DNA from: Asterella californica
Lineage: Eukaryota > Streptophyta > Marchantiopsida > Marchantiales > Aytoniaceae
Direction of reading: 5' to 3'
Length of the DNA stretch: 64,000 nucleotides
NCBI GenBank assembly: GCA_036924285.1
Contig: JAYKYS010000010.1
Location: 10,205,001-10,269,000 of the forward strand
Position 1 is the stretch's first letter; each line of letters starts with the position of its first letter. Both the position numbers and the translations under genes were made by a program. Below, piece by piece: positions 1 through 12,976 of this stretch. The notes beneath the pieces are model-generated. The model ran no database searches and was not told where the DNA came from. It saw only the letters and a program-made list of their open reading frames with translations.

Positions 1-785
1 GTCCGGTTGGATCTTCACATAGATTCACCAGGTGGAATTACTTTGTCATGCTTTCTGCATCCTATTCACTAATTGCGGGCATAAACGGGTTAATCAAAAA
101 CTAGTATATTCAGCTCTTCAACTGGCTAAAATAGCTAGTCGAAGTAGTTAACTATTATGTGCTAGGAGAGTTACGATGCGGCTTGTCCACGTATAAGGAG
201 ATGAAAGAAACGAAAGAGAAACATAGACCTAGATCGACTGAACAAGTAAATGGCTAAAGGAAGACCCTAGAACGACTGAACAAGTAAATGGCTAAAGGAA
301 GACCCGGGAAAACGCATCGTATGGAGTATTATTATATTACTCCGCCTGCAACGCTGGTACGGGATGTGTAGGTGCCCTGCACGACATAAGGTTCTAGCTG
401 CATGCGACAGTAATTGATAACTATTGAGCGTTTCTGATAGTTTAAGCTCGCCGTTCTGATCTGAACCTAGTTACAGTAAACCTTCAATCACAGTAAAAAT
501 CACAAGAGATTGATACTTCCACGTTCTGTTCCGAACCTGTGCCGCTTGAGATTCAGCGAAACTCAGAACTATACTAGATTACTATAGCTTCAAATCTTAC
601 TACACTAACTTCTTGATATGAACTTGTCACGCCTGAATTTGAGTGAACCTTTCATACCATAATATATATATTCATACTGTTATATTCTATTTTCATATAT
701 ATCTCTATGTTTATCTCTTGTGCTGCATCTTTCAGTGATCAATGAAGCATGTATAAATCACCTCCTCCATGTTCAGATGGAGAAG
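1..785. other. Non-coding, repeat-rich left edge
   Basis: No gene is recognised. The stretch holds a 38-bp tandem duplication (about 235-305) and AT-rich sequence. Just before 786 there is a small foldback (cctcctccat ... atggag, about 767-784) that resembles the hairpins at 47986-48014 and 56111-56149. Confidence 0.5.
235..305. repeat. 38-bp tandem duplication, two copies
   Basis: The string cgactgaacaagtaaatggc begins at 235 and again at 273. The copies are nearly identical through the following aagaccc, so this is a simple recent tandem duplication in non-coding DNA. Confidence 0.85.
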
Positions 786-1312
786 GTATTAATGCATGTT
801 TCATTTATGATCAAACTCTTCTTCTTGGAAGGTTGTGGTCCTAAATTGATTATGTATAAAAATAAAATATTTTGATTCCTTCGAGGACGATAGTTTTATA
901 CGAAAAAATGGATCATTCTACATACTTCGCTTGTAAGTCTTAGATCGCAGCGGCCATGGGTAACCAATCTATAATTTTAATTATTTAAGTTTAGTGAGAT
1001 AACTTTAGAAAATTTTCTTAGATTTTTCTTCTCCCCTCATATGTCTCTTCTCGACTATTTTTCTCTCCTCTCTGTTTAAATAGCTTTACAAGATTATGTT
1101 ATTTCTCGAATTGTGATTGATCGAGTAACTTCTTGCTCCATCATCCAGTATAAGATCTTGTGCTACAATAATAAGTCATTGCATATCAAGACATCAAGCA
1201 TATCTCATCTTCTTTATATTTATTACTAGGTTATACTGCATTCACTCTTGTATCTTGATCATGAGTTTATTCATCATTTTGTCTATGTTGTAGTGTCACT
1301 ATGATTGAGAAA
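786..1312 (+). repeat. Copy of the segment that interrupts the gypsy gag
   Basis: This stretch matches 32445-32995 closely, apart from an indel of about 20 bp near 966 and scattered substitutions. The match starts at aag|gtattaatgc and continues past ttgtag|tgtcactatg, a short way into gag coding sequence. It therefore derives from the same retroelement family as the element at 31990-38050. The left flank here is not gag. The 508-bp core (786-1293) begins with GT and ends with AG. Confidence 0.85.
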
Positions 1313-2190
1313 AACATCAAGTTCTTGCTTGTTGAAAGCTTTATAGTTGACAAAAATCGTTTAACAAGATGAATTGATTTTTCAACTCTTAAAATCTAAT
1401 TTATTTCCAATCAATATTTCTATTCGGAAAATAAGATTGAATCATTCAACATCTACAATAAAACATTCAAATATATAGTTCTCTTAAATTTCAGATCAAG
1501 TGAATTAAATGACATTGACAAGTTTTTCTAAGAAATGAGACAGTAGACAAACTTATCGTTTGTTATGTACATGTTGTTTTTATGCTCAAAAATAGATAAA
1601 AAGATGTGGATCAACCCAAACGATGAAGACTCAAGGAGATTTCAGTTACAAACTTGAGGATGGAGAAGTAGAGAATCTCAAAGAACTATCTCCCTCCATC
1701 AACAATAGCAATTGGTCTTGCAAGCATCTGGATACAAAATATGTACTATAAAGGTACGCTCCATTGTCTTTGGTGTAATTATTTATGCTCATTTGTCACC
1801 TTTAATGAACGAATAAAGAAAAGAATGCATCAATTGCATCATTTGGTTGATTTTATTGTTTACTTCTTACAATTTTAATGGACGTTAAGCTTGTCAATCA
1901 ATCTTCTAGTTTTGGAAGTCTAATTCTAAGAAGTGTTGAGTTTTTATAGATGAATTAACCGATATAAAGTATACTCAAGTGGTAAAAGAAACTGATAGTA
2001 AAAATATATATAAATTTACTTTTTGTTGATAAATTCGAGAAGTTTTATCTTTTTCAAGTTGTTGTTGATCAATGTTTGGATAGCTTGTACTGCTTGTAAG
2101 TGAGCATTCTTGTAAGCAACTTGCTTAACAACATAGATAAAATGGTTTATAGCTCTTAATTTTGAGAATTTTGCAGATGAGTTTGCATAG
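1313..2190. promoter_or_regulatory. Upstream region and possible 5' leader of the U2AF65-like gene
   Basis: No separate gene is recognised. A short open frame runs 1623-1751. It is followed by a donor-like aaag|gtacgc (after 1753), and an acceptor-like ttttgcag lies at 2176, so 1623-1753 could be a leader exon. In-frame stop TAG at 2188-2190 directly precedes the chosen ATG at 2191. The site gcatag|atgg could also act as an acceptor, so an upstream coding exon cannot be excluded. Confidence 0.35.
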
Positions 2191-5100
2191 ATGGATGTAT
2201 GGATGAATTGTTGTGGAGGGACCTCAAAGGATGTGTTGAGCAATGTCAAATTAATCACAGAGGTGCCAAGAAAAAACTATACTAGGGTGAACTGTGAAAC
2301 TTTGAGCATTCAACAATTTGGCATTAATGCACGACTGAAACCTCCGTTTCAAGATATGAGTATCTCGTGCATTGACATTGAGCTGGTTGAGCATGAAGTT
2401 AAAGGAGTCAAGAGGAAAAATCATCAAGGATTGGATCTTGAACTCACGAATAATATCATTGAGAAGAGTCATGATGAAGCAAGAATAAGCACAATCAAAC
2501 ATTTTGTCGACCGAAGGTCAAAGAAAAACAAGATACAAGACGATGATACAAGCCCATCAGAAAAGCAGGAGAAGGTTGATGATTTTATTTCGGCTTGTAG
2601 TGGAAAGATCAAAGTAGAAGATAGAAGAAAAAGCTCTTTGGAAGTACAGAGAGATTTCAGAAGTGAGAAACAAATTCTGAACGTTATAGCACAAAATCCA
2701 CGCTCTATGATTTATCATGAAGAATTTGAGGAGCAAAGCGATACATGGAGATCTTTAAAATGGGAATTTGATGAGATAGTGTCATCGAAGAAAAACAGAT
2801 GGAGCATGAATGAAACAAAGATGAGTGTAAAGGATACGACGGATACTATAGATTTTTGTGATCATCTCAATTTTGACATTGAGAGGTCAATGTTACCAGA
2901 AGAGAAGTTACCACTTATTGGAGATCATGGGGATGCTAAAGGATCAAAAACTTGTGCAAAAAGAAATAGAGATGAAGATGTAAGAAATCGAGTCAAGACC
3001 AAGAAGAAGAAGAGTGATCAAGGTTCAAAAAGAAGAAAAGATCTATCATGTAAATCTCAAGCTAAGGAAATCAACAGTCTTCCTGACTATGAGGTGGGAT
3101 CAAAAGAGAGAATCAGCAAAAATCAACTAAAAGTAGTCTCATCATATGCACGTGCTGAGGTTATGCAAGGAGGCAGACGAGCAAATCAAACAATGAATGA
3201 TGTACATCAAAGGTAAGAAAGAAATGTATATTATATGCAAAACTTAAAAGTCAAGAGAAGATGAAACTCCTCAAAATTCAAGAACAAGATGATCCAATAA
3301 AACACAGAGAAAGAGAATTTCTACAATTTTATTATGGTTCTAAAAGTGTCGTTGATCTTTTGTTTTGAAAAGACAGGTTGGTCAGAGCTATCAATAACTA
3401 CAATACAAGCTCTACATCAGATGTCAAGTTTGATCGTTTGAGGAGCAAAGTTAGAGTACATCAAGATGAAATAGACAAGAAATTTCCACCGAAAATGAGA
3501 AGAGATGACAAGAAGCAAAGCAACAGAGTGCATAGTGATATGCATATTGTGAGCAATCCAAGAGACACATATGATGCGTGCACACAAAAATCATCCACTT
3601 ATAAGATGCAAAAATTTGGAAAAACTCGAAAGCAATCACCTCGAAATGATGATTATCCAAATCATGATTTTGTTCAAGAGAAGAGGGAGCTCAACTCACG
3701 AGTCTTGGAAATTAAAAGAAGATTTAGTAGTAAAGTTGTTATTCCAAAGATAGAACGAGAAGAAACATACTCTTGGAACTTCTCTATGCTTGATGGAGAC
3801 TTCAAAAGCAAAGGTGATCAAGAGTACAAAAAGAAATTAAAATTCATTGCAGACGTAGCACAAGACGAGAGTCAACAAGAGCTTGAGAACGATATTAAGA
3901 AAAAATCTTCTACCATGGAAAAAATTGACGATTACAAATTTGAAGAAACAAACAAAGTAGATCCAATTTATGGATCTGAACTCACATCAATGGATCACGA
4001 AGACTCAATCTTGACTGCTAAGACTGCAGAGACTAGTATTGAAGTGTTTAATGGGAGGAGCAAGACAAAGATAAACTGCGGCAATCTCAAAGAAAGACAA
4101 AGAAGTCACAAATCGAAAGATATCAAGAAGAAGCTTGAGGTACAAGCTAAAGATATCAACAATCGCTTAAAAGGTGAAAAGACATGTGCTTTCAACAAAA
4201 TAAGTGACGGTTTGAGAAACACGAGAGCCGAGGACACGATATCAAGGATGTCAAATGATATATGTTTGTTGAGCGTAGTCGAAGGTGATAAACAGAAAGT
4301 AGTGAAGCCTATAAAATCTTTATTGAGAAGACATGCAATATATGTAGATAGCTCAAAAGATGACGATGCCCAATGTTTTTCTTCTTATGAGCTTAAGAAT
4401 CATAAGCACAGAGATAGGTCTCACTGTGTATCACCAAAACTAAGAAATCATATCCTTCAGAAAAAGGAAAATGATAAATCAATGTCTCCTCATAGATCTG
4501 AAAAGGACCTTTCAGATTGGGAAAAATTTGAAAAAGAGAGAAACAACACTCTTGCTGCATTGGACAGCAGATATCGTCGATTTGGAGGTGGAACTAGTGG
4601 TCTTGGAGGCTACTCGCCAAGACGACGAAGATCTGAGGCAGCCATCAAAACTCCTTCTCCACCTCCTCAATCATCTGAACGAAGAAAACCTCGAGCATGG
4701 GATCTCCCACCACCAGGAATGGACAAATCTATGGTTGCTGCCATATCTGCAACTCATCAAGCAATTGCTCAACATGTTGCTATACAACATGCAGCTACTA
4801 CTCTAGCATCAGTTACTCCTCTTGTATATGGTAGTATGTTTGTTCCTCATGGAGCCACATCTGCTTCAACTTCCTATGGAATTACACATGATCCGACCAT
4901 GATATCATCTTTCTTACAACAGGTGAATCCTTCAGTTACGGCAATCACCTTAACTCAAGCAACAAGGCCATTGAGAAGACTATATGTTGGTAATGTGCCT
5001 TCTACAGTCTCAGATGGAGAACTTCTTGAATTTTTGAATGCGGAGATGTTATCAACCAATGCAAATCACCTTGCAGGGACTAAACCATGCATCAATTGCT

Positions 5101-8100
5101 CGGTACGAGATGTTTGTTGATCTTCATTTTAGTCTTGTACTTGGGTGAATGGATGAATGATAGTAAAACAACATTCAATTTAAAAAGCATCATTGCTACT
5201 ATGTGGATCACAGAAGCAAAAATACCATGTTTTGAAGATTAATAATATTTGTTTGGTAAAAATTGAGCTGACTTTTCTTCTCTGAAACTTTAATTTCAGG
5301 TTAATGTGGACAAGAGTTACGCATTTGCAGAGTTTATAACACCAGAGGATGCCACCGCTGCACTTGCTTTTGATGGTGTTACTTTACACGGAACGACTTT
5401 GAAGATCCGTAGACCAAAAGATTTTATCCAAACAGCGGTAAATCTCAATGATTTGATAGAGACTAAAATAAAAATAAAATGATTATTTCTCGTATTTTAC
5501 TACCACATCTATTTTTCTTCTTGTTTGTACGACTGAGCTTTGATTATTTTAAATCCTATCAAAGTATATAGATTTTGAACACATATCTCAAGTTTTCATT
5601 TCTTGATAAGTATGAATTCAATGCTTTATATTTTCTCCTCTTTCATGTTAGCATTAAATGATTAATAATAGCTTGTAGGTCTTATTTCATGGACTTTCTG
5701 TGCAACTCTTTGTGTAAGAAGTGAGGTTGGTATTTTAGAAGTTGATGCTTATGGTAATGTAAACTTGTGTCTCAAGAAGCAATATTGTAATAAAGAGACA
5801 GGAAGTCAAATCATCTCGCATGTTGATTTTAACAAATAGATGGAAGATAAAAAGAGACTTAAATTGTACACACATGAATTACGTGTGTACAATTTAAGTT
5901 GTGATGAACTGTTCGTAATATTATAGTTGAATCATGCAATAGATTTGAGTTCAGATAGTGAATACTGTGGTGCAGGATGGAGGAGTTGGAAATGCATCAT
6001 CCATATTTGATATGGTATCTAGTACAGTACAAGATTCACCTCGTAAGGTACCACTTTTAAAAGACACAGTAACTCCAAGAGATGACATTCTCATATGTCT
6101 TGGAATAGTTTTCATCCTCATCGTCCTTTCATATTTTTGTTCATATCTTTTGCTCATCACATAGAAAGTGAAGCTAATGTACAGCATGAGAAAGAGGATT
6201 TTGTCAATATTTTTTTTGAAAATATATGAATGTTGTATTTTATTACAATATCCCAGTTCTTCAGTTTGTTTTATTATGACAATTTCTCCATCATCACACC
6301 ATATCATGTAGCTCAAAGAGAATATGTTGTGGAGGTTGTTACATATTATAAATCTTATTTCTTATGAGTTTTAGTGAGTGTTGAAGTTATAAGTTCATAG
6401 GTGTCCAATATTTTGTTTTGATATATCAAGAAAATGTGCAAAACATGTAGCTTTATATTGCATAAATGTGTCAATTGTAGGTCTTTGTGGGAGGAATCTC
6501 ATCATCGCTCTCTGCTGAGAAGGTAATTTAAGACATCATGTTTTGTAAGGAAAACAAGTAACATGTTTGTTGTAATGTTCTTTGGACATGAGAATTTAAG
6601 AATCAGATCTTAATAAAATGACGTACAATGAAAGAATGTTCTTGTGTATGAAAAAAACAAAATATAGTTGTGTAGTAAAATTGGATATATTTGAGAATTT
6701 CTTGTCTACATATGATGCTATTCATGTGATGATTTCTTAACATTGCTCAACTTTATTTCAGATTAAGGAGATAGTCACTGCATTTGGACAACTGAAGGCA
6801 TATCACTGGGAGGTGGACAAAACTAAACAACATCCACAAGCATATGCATTTTTGGAGGTAATTCTGAAAAATATGCTAACATTTTGCTTCAAAAAACATC
6901 ATGACAATAATTTTAACTAAATAGTCATATGACATGTGTCTAAGAGATTTCTATGTTACATTTGTGATAGTTTGACAATTGTCGTTTTTATCTCATCTTC
7001 TTACGGTAAAATATTTTGACTTTTGAAGATAAATCGTAATATTTTTTCTCTTGCTTATGTAGTATATGGATCCAACAGCAACCTCAAAAGCTTGTGCGGG
7101 ACTGAATGGCATGAAACTTGGAACAAGATTTTTGACGGTTGTGCAAGCGATACCTCCTGTCAATCCTGAGGTTAGTCAAACAATATGTTCCTCTAACTTT
7201 TTTTCCACCATGTTCTTTTCTCACTTGGTGAAGAAACTTTTTACCTAGAAGTTTAATATGTTTTTAAGAATGACGTATGTTCTCAGATGACAAAAGCAGG
7301 TGTACCATCATATGGAGTTCCGGATCATGCAAAGACTTTACTACAAAAACCGAGTCGCATCTTGGAGCTACAAAATATGGTAGAATCAAAGAAATGCTAT
7401 AAAAACTATATATTTTTCTTTCTATGTTAGAACATCTAATCCATTATATGAAATATCAATATATATTAAGATAATAAAGATATATAACAATTGGTCTAAG
7501 TTTGAAAGATGATAAAAAATATCTAATAACAGATCTTAAGTTCCACTGGCAAATTACTTCTGATAGGTAAAGATCAACAAGATTTGACTTACATCGTTCA
7601 ATTGGTTGACAAAAAACTTGGTTTTTCCAAATGGTGATCAGGTGACTGAAGACGAGATGCGCTTAATGTGTAAACATGAAATTGATGAGATGACTGAAGA
7701 TATATATCTTGAGTGTTCAAGGTAGTTAAGTTAGTTAGACTTTTCAAGTGTTTGTGATCATGTCAACTGATAATTATCCTTAAGTTATGATAAAATAACT
7801 AAGAAAGAGCTTTTGAAGAAAAAAATTTACTTTAAATTCAAGGACTATCATAAATCAGATTCAAATCCACAATTTCTTTGACCTTGTCATGAAATTTCTT
7901 GCAGATTTGGGAATGTGAGATCCATGCATGTTATCCGGTGTCAATTTGCATTGATGTCCGAAAAGGAGACAAGAAACTTTTCCAATAACACAAAAAAGGT
8001 TTCAGCCTCGGTTGTAAACTCAAAAAATGAAGATATTATTTTTGAACATAGTAAAGTTGCAGTGCAAAGTTTACATGTTGATGAATACAAGAGTGAGAAC

Positions 8101-8646
8101 CTGAAAAGCTCTTCAATACAAGATGATACGAGCGAAGCGACTATTGAGAGAATTCAAGTATGTTGTAGAGAAAAGAGTTGTGAAGTGAGTTACAATACAA
8201 AAACAAATGCTCTAGAGATGCAAGATGATAATGCACTGAGTGATGTTGAGGATCTAAACAATGCTAGAAGACATGTTACAACAACAAGTCAAACCAGAAA
8301 AGGTGTGAAGATTTGTGAGGATATGTCATGTGAGCATATTGAGCAGAGGAATGTGAGTGCTAAGGTAAGATTAGTGCAAGAAGGGTTTAACACATCCATG
8401 AGAGATACCGATTATCTCCATTTGGGCAAAGTATATGTAGAATTCTCAAGAGAAGAATCTGCTAGTCAAGCTGCTCATAATTTTCACGGTCGTACATTTG
8501 CGGGACGGACAGTAACAGTAAGTTATTTTTCCTTGAAGGCTTATCAAAAGAAGTTTTTCAAAGGCATCAGATCACGTACTAACAAAGAGAAGCAGACACT
8601 TCCACTAGCTATACAAGGTCATTTGACAGCTCAAATTACGGATTGA
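2191..8646 (+). CDS. Long U2AF65-like splicing factor (10 exons, 1372 aa)
   Basis: Predicted nuclear RNA-binding protein of the U2AF large-subunit family, which recognises the polypyrimidine tract at 3' splice sites. Exons: 2191-3212, 3377-5102, 5300-5437, 5976-6047, 6481-6522, 6762-6857, 7063-7170, 7287-7379, 7642-7721, 7905-8646. All nine introns are GT...AG and phases agree, giving one open frame of 1372 codons. Residues 1-780 are Lys/Arg/Asp/Glu/Ser-rich, long and not a classical RS domain. The U2AF linker motif AWDLPPPGM lies at 781-789. RRM1 has RNP2 LYVGNV (876-881) and RNP1 KSYAFAEF (921-928). RRM2 has VFVGGI (987-992) and QAYAFLE (to 1032). A C-terminal UHM-like RRM3 has KVYVEF (1301-1306) and is split by about 160 extra residues. 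Ordinary plant U2AF65 is about 550-600 aa; this matches the longer plant U2AF65-like class. The start codon is the least certain part. Confidence 0.88.
5857..5899. repeat. Perfect 17-bp hairpin in an intron of the U2AF65-like gene
   Basis: Arms 5857-5873 (acttaaattgtacacac) and 5883-5899 are exact reverse complements around a 9-nt loop. The hairpin lies in the intron between exons 3 and 4, well away from both splice sites. Confidence 0.9.
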
Positions 8647-11182
8647 TGCAACACACAAAACTCACTTTTGGAAAGCCATCTTAAGTTTTGAGACATTGTT
8701 ACATACACGAATTACTTGATGTACAACAGAATAATATATCGTGATGTAATTATGGTGCTTGAAAGTTTGTCATGGGTTGTTGTTAACTAAGCTTGAATAT
8801 TTGGTAAATATATTTTGTATCGAATCGATATTCTTAGTACAACTTTACATATCATTATTTGACAATAAGGTGATGTTTAGTCTTGTCTGAACTATAGACA
8901 CATGAAATTGTGAGCAGAAGTCGTCCACTCGACATGCTAGACATGCGGCATGCATTATTATCGACACAGCGATTCTAATATGCTCAAGTTTCGATATCAA
9001 AACTAAAGACTACACATGACAAGAGGTGTTGATATCGAGACTTAAATAACACATGATATCGAGGTGTAGAGAAAGCATATTACAGTTTACAGCATGCAAT
9101 AAGAAGAATCTAGCAATTTCATGTGAGCTTTTGATCTAATGGAGTTGGGTGAGATCGAGCGCAAGCGATTGAGTAAAATATCGATCATCGAAACTTGATG
9201 AAATGCATAACTTACTTATAATTTGATGGTTAATAATGTGTATCAAACTGGGAGTAGTTGTTTCTTGAAAGGTATGAGCTTCCGACCATCGAGAGAGTTT
9301 AGATGTGATTGTAAACTCAAAGTCACTAAACTTCATGCAGTGTTGGAAGATTATTATTATAACTCGATGTTCATTAGTTTTTGGCGGGATGACATCTTTT
9401 GCCGAGGATTTCTTTCTCCAAAATTTCATAGAAATGAAGGTCTGGTGACTTATTTGCATCCTTAGAGTTATGTTCAACCTTCAACCCTTTCGTTATAAAG
9501 TTCCATCTTTATCCCTAACCATTTCTCTTCTAACCTATAGTGCTATAGATGCATTATAAAGTTGGGCTTCTTTCATCAGCTTGTCCGTACTTTCATCGTT
9601 CGAATAATGACCTTAGTTCTTTTCTTGCTCAAAACTGAAAGAATACTTCACACGGACTGTATTCTGCACCTTCTTTATTATTCCATACAACTTATATTTT
9701 ATGCTTAATGATCCGTTTGTACTCACGAATCAAATTAGTACAGAGATAAAGACATATTGCTTTTCTGCAAGAGTTAACTAGTTCCCCCTCCATTAATGTC
9801 GCGATGGTTGAATGTTTTGTGATGTGAGTTGTTTTCTGGAACATTTTGAAATATACTTTCGATCATCTTTCAGTACCAAGTGCAGCACTACTCAAATTGT
9901 CACTTCAGCATCTCCGCCTTGTCAATCAATCAAAACTTTAAACCCTCATATATTTTTGATCTAAGCTCCATTTGCGTCGATTCAAAGATCAAAATTGATC
10001 TACTCAACAAGCTCTACACAATGGTGTCCTCATATTATCATTTTAATAAAGTTGAGAAAAATCCCTCTCCAATCTCACTGCTCTCTCAGCTTTAGCGACG
10101 TCATGTTCTTCAATGGCTCCTTCAAAGAGACATGTAACACATGACGGACATTCACTTGTATGTTGAGTTAAAAAACCAATCTTTCATAATAAAGTAGGTT
10201 GATTGAGAGAATTTTATTATTTTTATTTTATAAAATTATATTGACAAGTTGTTAAATGAGTAAATCTCCATCACAACTAACCCATTTTAAAATTGAGTTT
10301 ATAATTTAAAATGTTGCAACTAGAACATGGTTGCCAACCCCTCCAGTAAAATAGACAACCAATATGCTCCTCGCTATCGTGTCGTGAACCGACTTCTATC
10401 TGAAATCAAATGTTGAGATAATGCATTATTGTTATATAAGTCAGTTTGTCTCCCATCCAAAAGTACCCCCATATGACTATGATTCAAAGTGCATCATAAT
10501 TACAAGGATTCACTCACACCCCTATTTACTTCACTAACTCTCTAGCCGGTAGGGTCACATCGTTCTTCATATAACGTTCTTGCAAACAAGTTCTAATCCC
10601 ACTCTCAATATGACATCGTGTAATACTCAAGGATTCCCAAGGTCTCAAATGCTCACAAGATAAGAAATGAGAGTGTCTTCCACTCTCTCAACTCCTTCTG
10701 ATATATTACACAAGTTCTTATCATGACAACTTTCACTAAGTTACATTATCTCATGGTAAGTGCAAAATCCACAATAATAAACATCTAAAGATTACTAAAG
10801 TTTAAGAATAACACACACATTACTTGTTCTATTTTACTAAAGTAAGAGATTTTCTTCCACTTTAGCTTTTCCAAAAGTGTTAACTTTTCATAAGATCTAA
10901 TAAGAAAGACAACAACAAACTAAGACGTCTTTTGAAGAGCATCTTCAAATATTTATGCATAGCTTTTCGTCATACATCTAATCAACAATGGTCAACAAAA
11001 TTACATATTTTTGGAATGCAGAACTCCACACTTGTCATATAGTGCCGTAGTGAAACTTCTAATAGTTTCTGAAAAAACAACGATATTCAGAAATGTTCAA
11101 CTCGATTTCATCACAGACAAGAAAGTCTATTCAGAAATATACGTTCTAACGTTTCAAAAATTAGATCATACTTCATATCAGC
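8647..11182. other. Intergenic region, no recognised gene
   Basis: About 2.5 kb of AT-rich sequence between the U2AF65-like gene and the first copia element. Short open frames at 9136-9477 on both strands show no family resemblance. The stretch at about 10370-10440 resembles 27425-27495 (shared tatc-tgtcgtg-accg-ct core followed by tatctgaaa), so part of it is dispersed-repeat debris. Confidence 0.5.
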
Positions 11183-11411
11183 TGTAGAAAGATCGATACT
11201 TCGAGGACACTCCAAGAAGAGAGAGAGCGAGTAGACAAGGAAGTAAAATAGGAATGAGGTGAGAGAGGCTTTACCTCTCTTTGTATATATAGTGGAGGTG
11301 AGTACAAGAGAAACCTTAATGGTGGATTAGCCCTCTAACTAACTGTAACAACCATAACCACTCCGGCTAATGTTAGCCGTCGATCTACTAGAGCTTGGGA
11401 CTATATCAACA
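11183..11411 (-). repeat. 3' LTR of copia 1
   Basis: 229 bp with TG...CA ends, paired with 16298-16526. On the + strand it contains tgtatatatagtggaggtga; on the transcribed (minus) strand the AT-rich core can act as a TATA box. Confidence 0.95.
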
Positions 11412-12976
11412 CTCCCCTTCAAGCTCATCTCTACATCATGTACTCCTAGACAATGTCTGAAAGCATCAAACTTATCTCTAGACAATGCCTTAGTGAAGAT
11501 ATCGGCAACCTGATCTCCTGTGCTCACATAATTGAGCTCAATCTCTCCTGCAAGGACCTTCTCTCTAATAAAGTGATAGTGCGCCTCAATGTGCTTCGTC
11601 CTAGCATGGAAAATAGGATTACTAGCTAACTTCATGCTGCTAATGTTGTCTGTATATACAACAACATGATATGTACACTCCACACCAATATCAGATAGCA
11701 GACATCGAAGCCAAATTGATTCGCATGTTGCGTTCGTTGCTCCTCGATACTATGCTTCTGTGGATGACAAAGCAACTGTGGGTTGCTTCTTAGAAGCCCA
11801 GCTTATTGCAGCGTTTCCAAGTCCAAAAGCGTAACCTGACGTGGATCTCCTGTCGGCACTTCCTGCCCAATCAGCATATGTATAGTCATGTAACAACAAC
11901 GGTCCACCGTATCGATAGTGAAGTCCGTACTACATCGAGAACTTCACGTAGTGGAGGATCCGCTTGACAGCCTCAAAGTGTGGTCTCCGTGGTGACTGCA
12001 TGAATTGACTAATCAGAACGACGGCATAGCTCAAGTCTGGTCTGGTGATCGTCAGATAGTTACGACTCCCAACCATTTGTATGTACAAGCTTGGATCATC
12101 AAGTAACTCACCATCTTCTGCTCCTAGCTTTACCCCTTGCTCTAATGGTGTAGCAATGGGTTTGCAATCAAACATACCAAATCTCTCAAGCATACTAAGA
12201 GCATACTGTCGCTATACAAGTCAAACATCTTTCTCATCTCTAATGAACTCCACAGCAAGGAAGTACTTGAGTTCTCCTAAGTCCATCATCTCGAACTCGG
12301 ATTTCAAGTGATCTTTGATCTGGAAAATAAGCTCATCAAAGTTATCGATAATGATCAAGTCATCAACATAGATGGTGATCACAACAATCCGGTCTCGTAT
12401 TCTCAGTGAATACAAAGTAGAGTCTGAACTACAAAGATGGAAACCAAGAGACTGCAAGTAAGAATTGATCTTTGCATACCATGCTCTTGGTGCCTGTTTC
12501 AGACCATAGAGAGCCTTCCGTAACTTACATACACGGGAAGAGAACTTAGGATCCTCATAACCAGGAGGTTGTTGCATGTAGACCTCCTCCTCAAGATCGT
12601 CGTTGAGGAAGGCGTTCTTGAAGTCCATCTGGTGCATCTTCTAACCTTTATGAGTTGCAACTGCAACTGCTGTTTGAATAGTCACCATTTTCGTAACAGG
12701 AGCAAAGGTCTCCTCAAAATCAACTCCATGTTGCTGTGCGTAGCTCTTAGCTACCAATCTGACCTTGTACCGACACACAGTACCATCCGAGTTGCGCTTG
12801 ATCTTGAAGACCCACCCACAACCAATCGCTTTCTTACCCTGAGGTAAGTCTACCAACTCCCAAGTCTGTTGGTGATGAAGCGTAACAAGTTCAGCTTCCA
12901 TAGCACTTATCCATTGAGCCTTGTGCATCGCCTCCTCAAGCGAACTCGGTTCCTGTTCCTGAAGAACATTGGCCAT
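11339..12976 (-). pseudogene. Copia 1 pol: reverse transcriptase and RNase H, broken
   Basis: Minus-strand frames at 12976-12641, 12637-12221, 12193-11930 and 11683-11339 together cover the copia reverse transcriptase and RNase H. Visible marks are FEETFAPV, MDFKNAFL, the ALYGLKQAPRAW block, the catalytic YVDDLI (near 12360-12377), and RNase H ends such as VADIFTKAL. Stops and frameshifts separate the pieces and part of RNase H is missing between 11930 and 11683, so no functional polyprotein is possible. Confidence 0.9.

Noticed and set aside
9136..9477. Overlapping open frames on both strands as a gene
   Set aside because: Neither translation resembles a known family, there is no splice context, and overlapping frames of this size are expected by chance.
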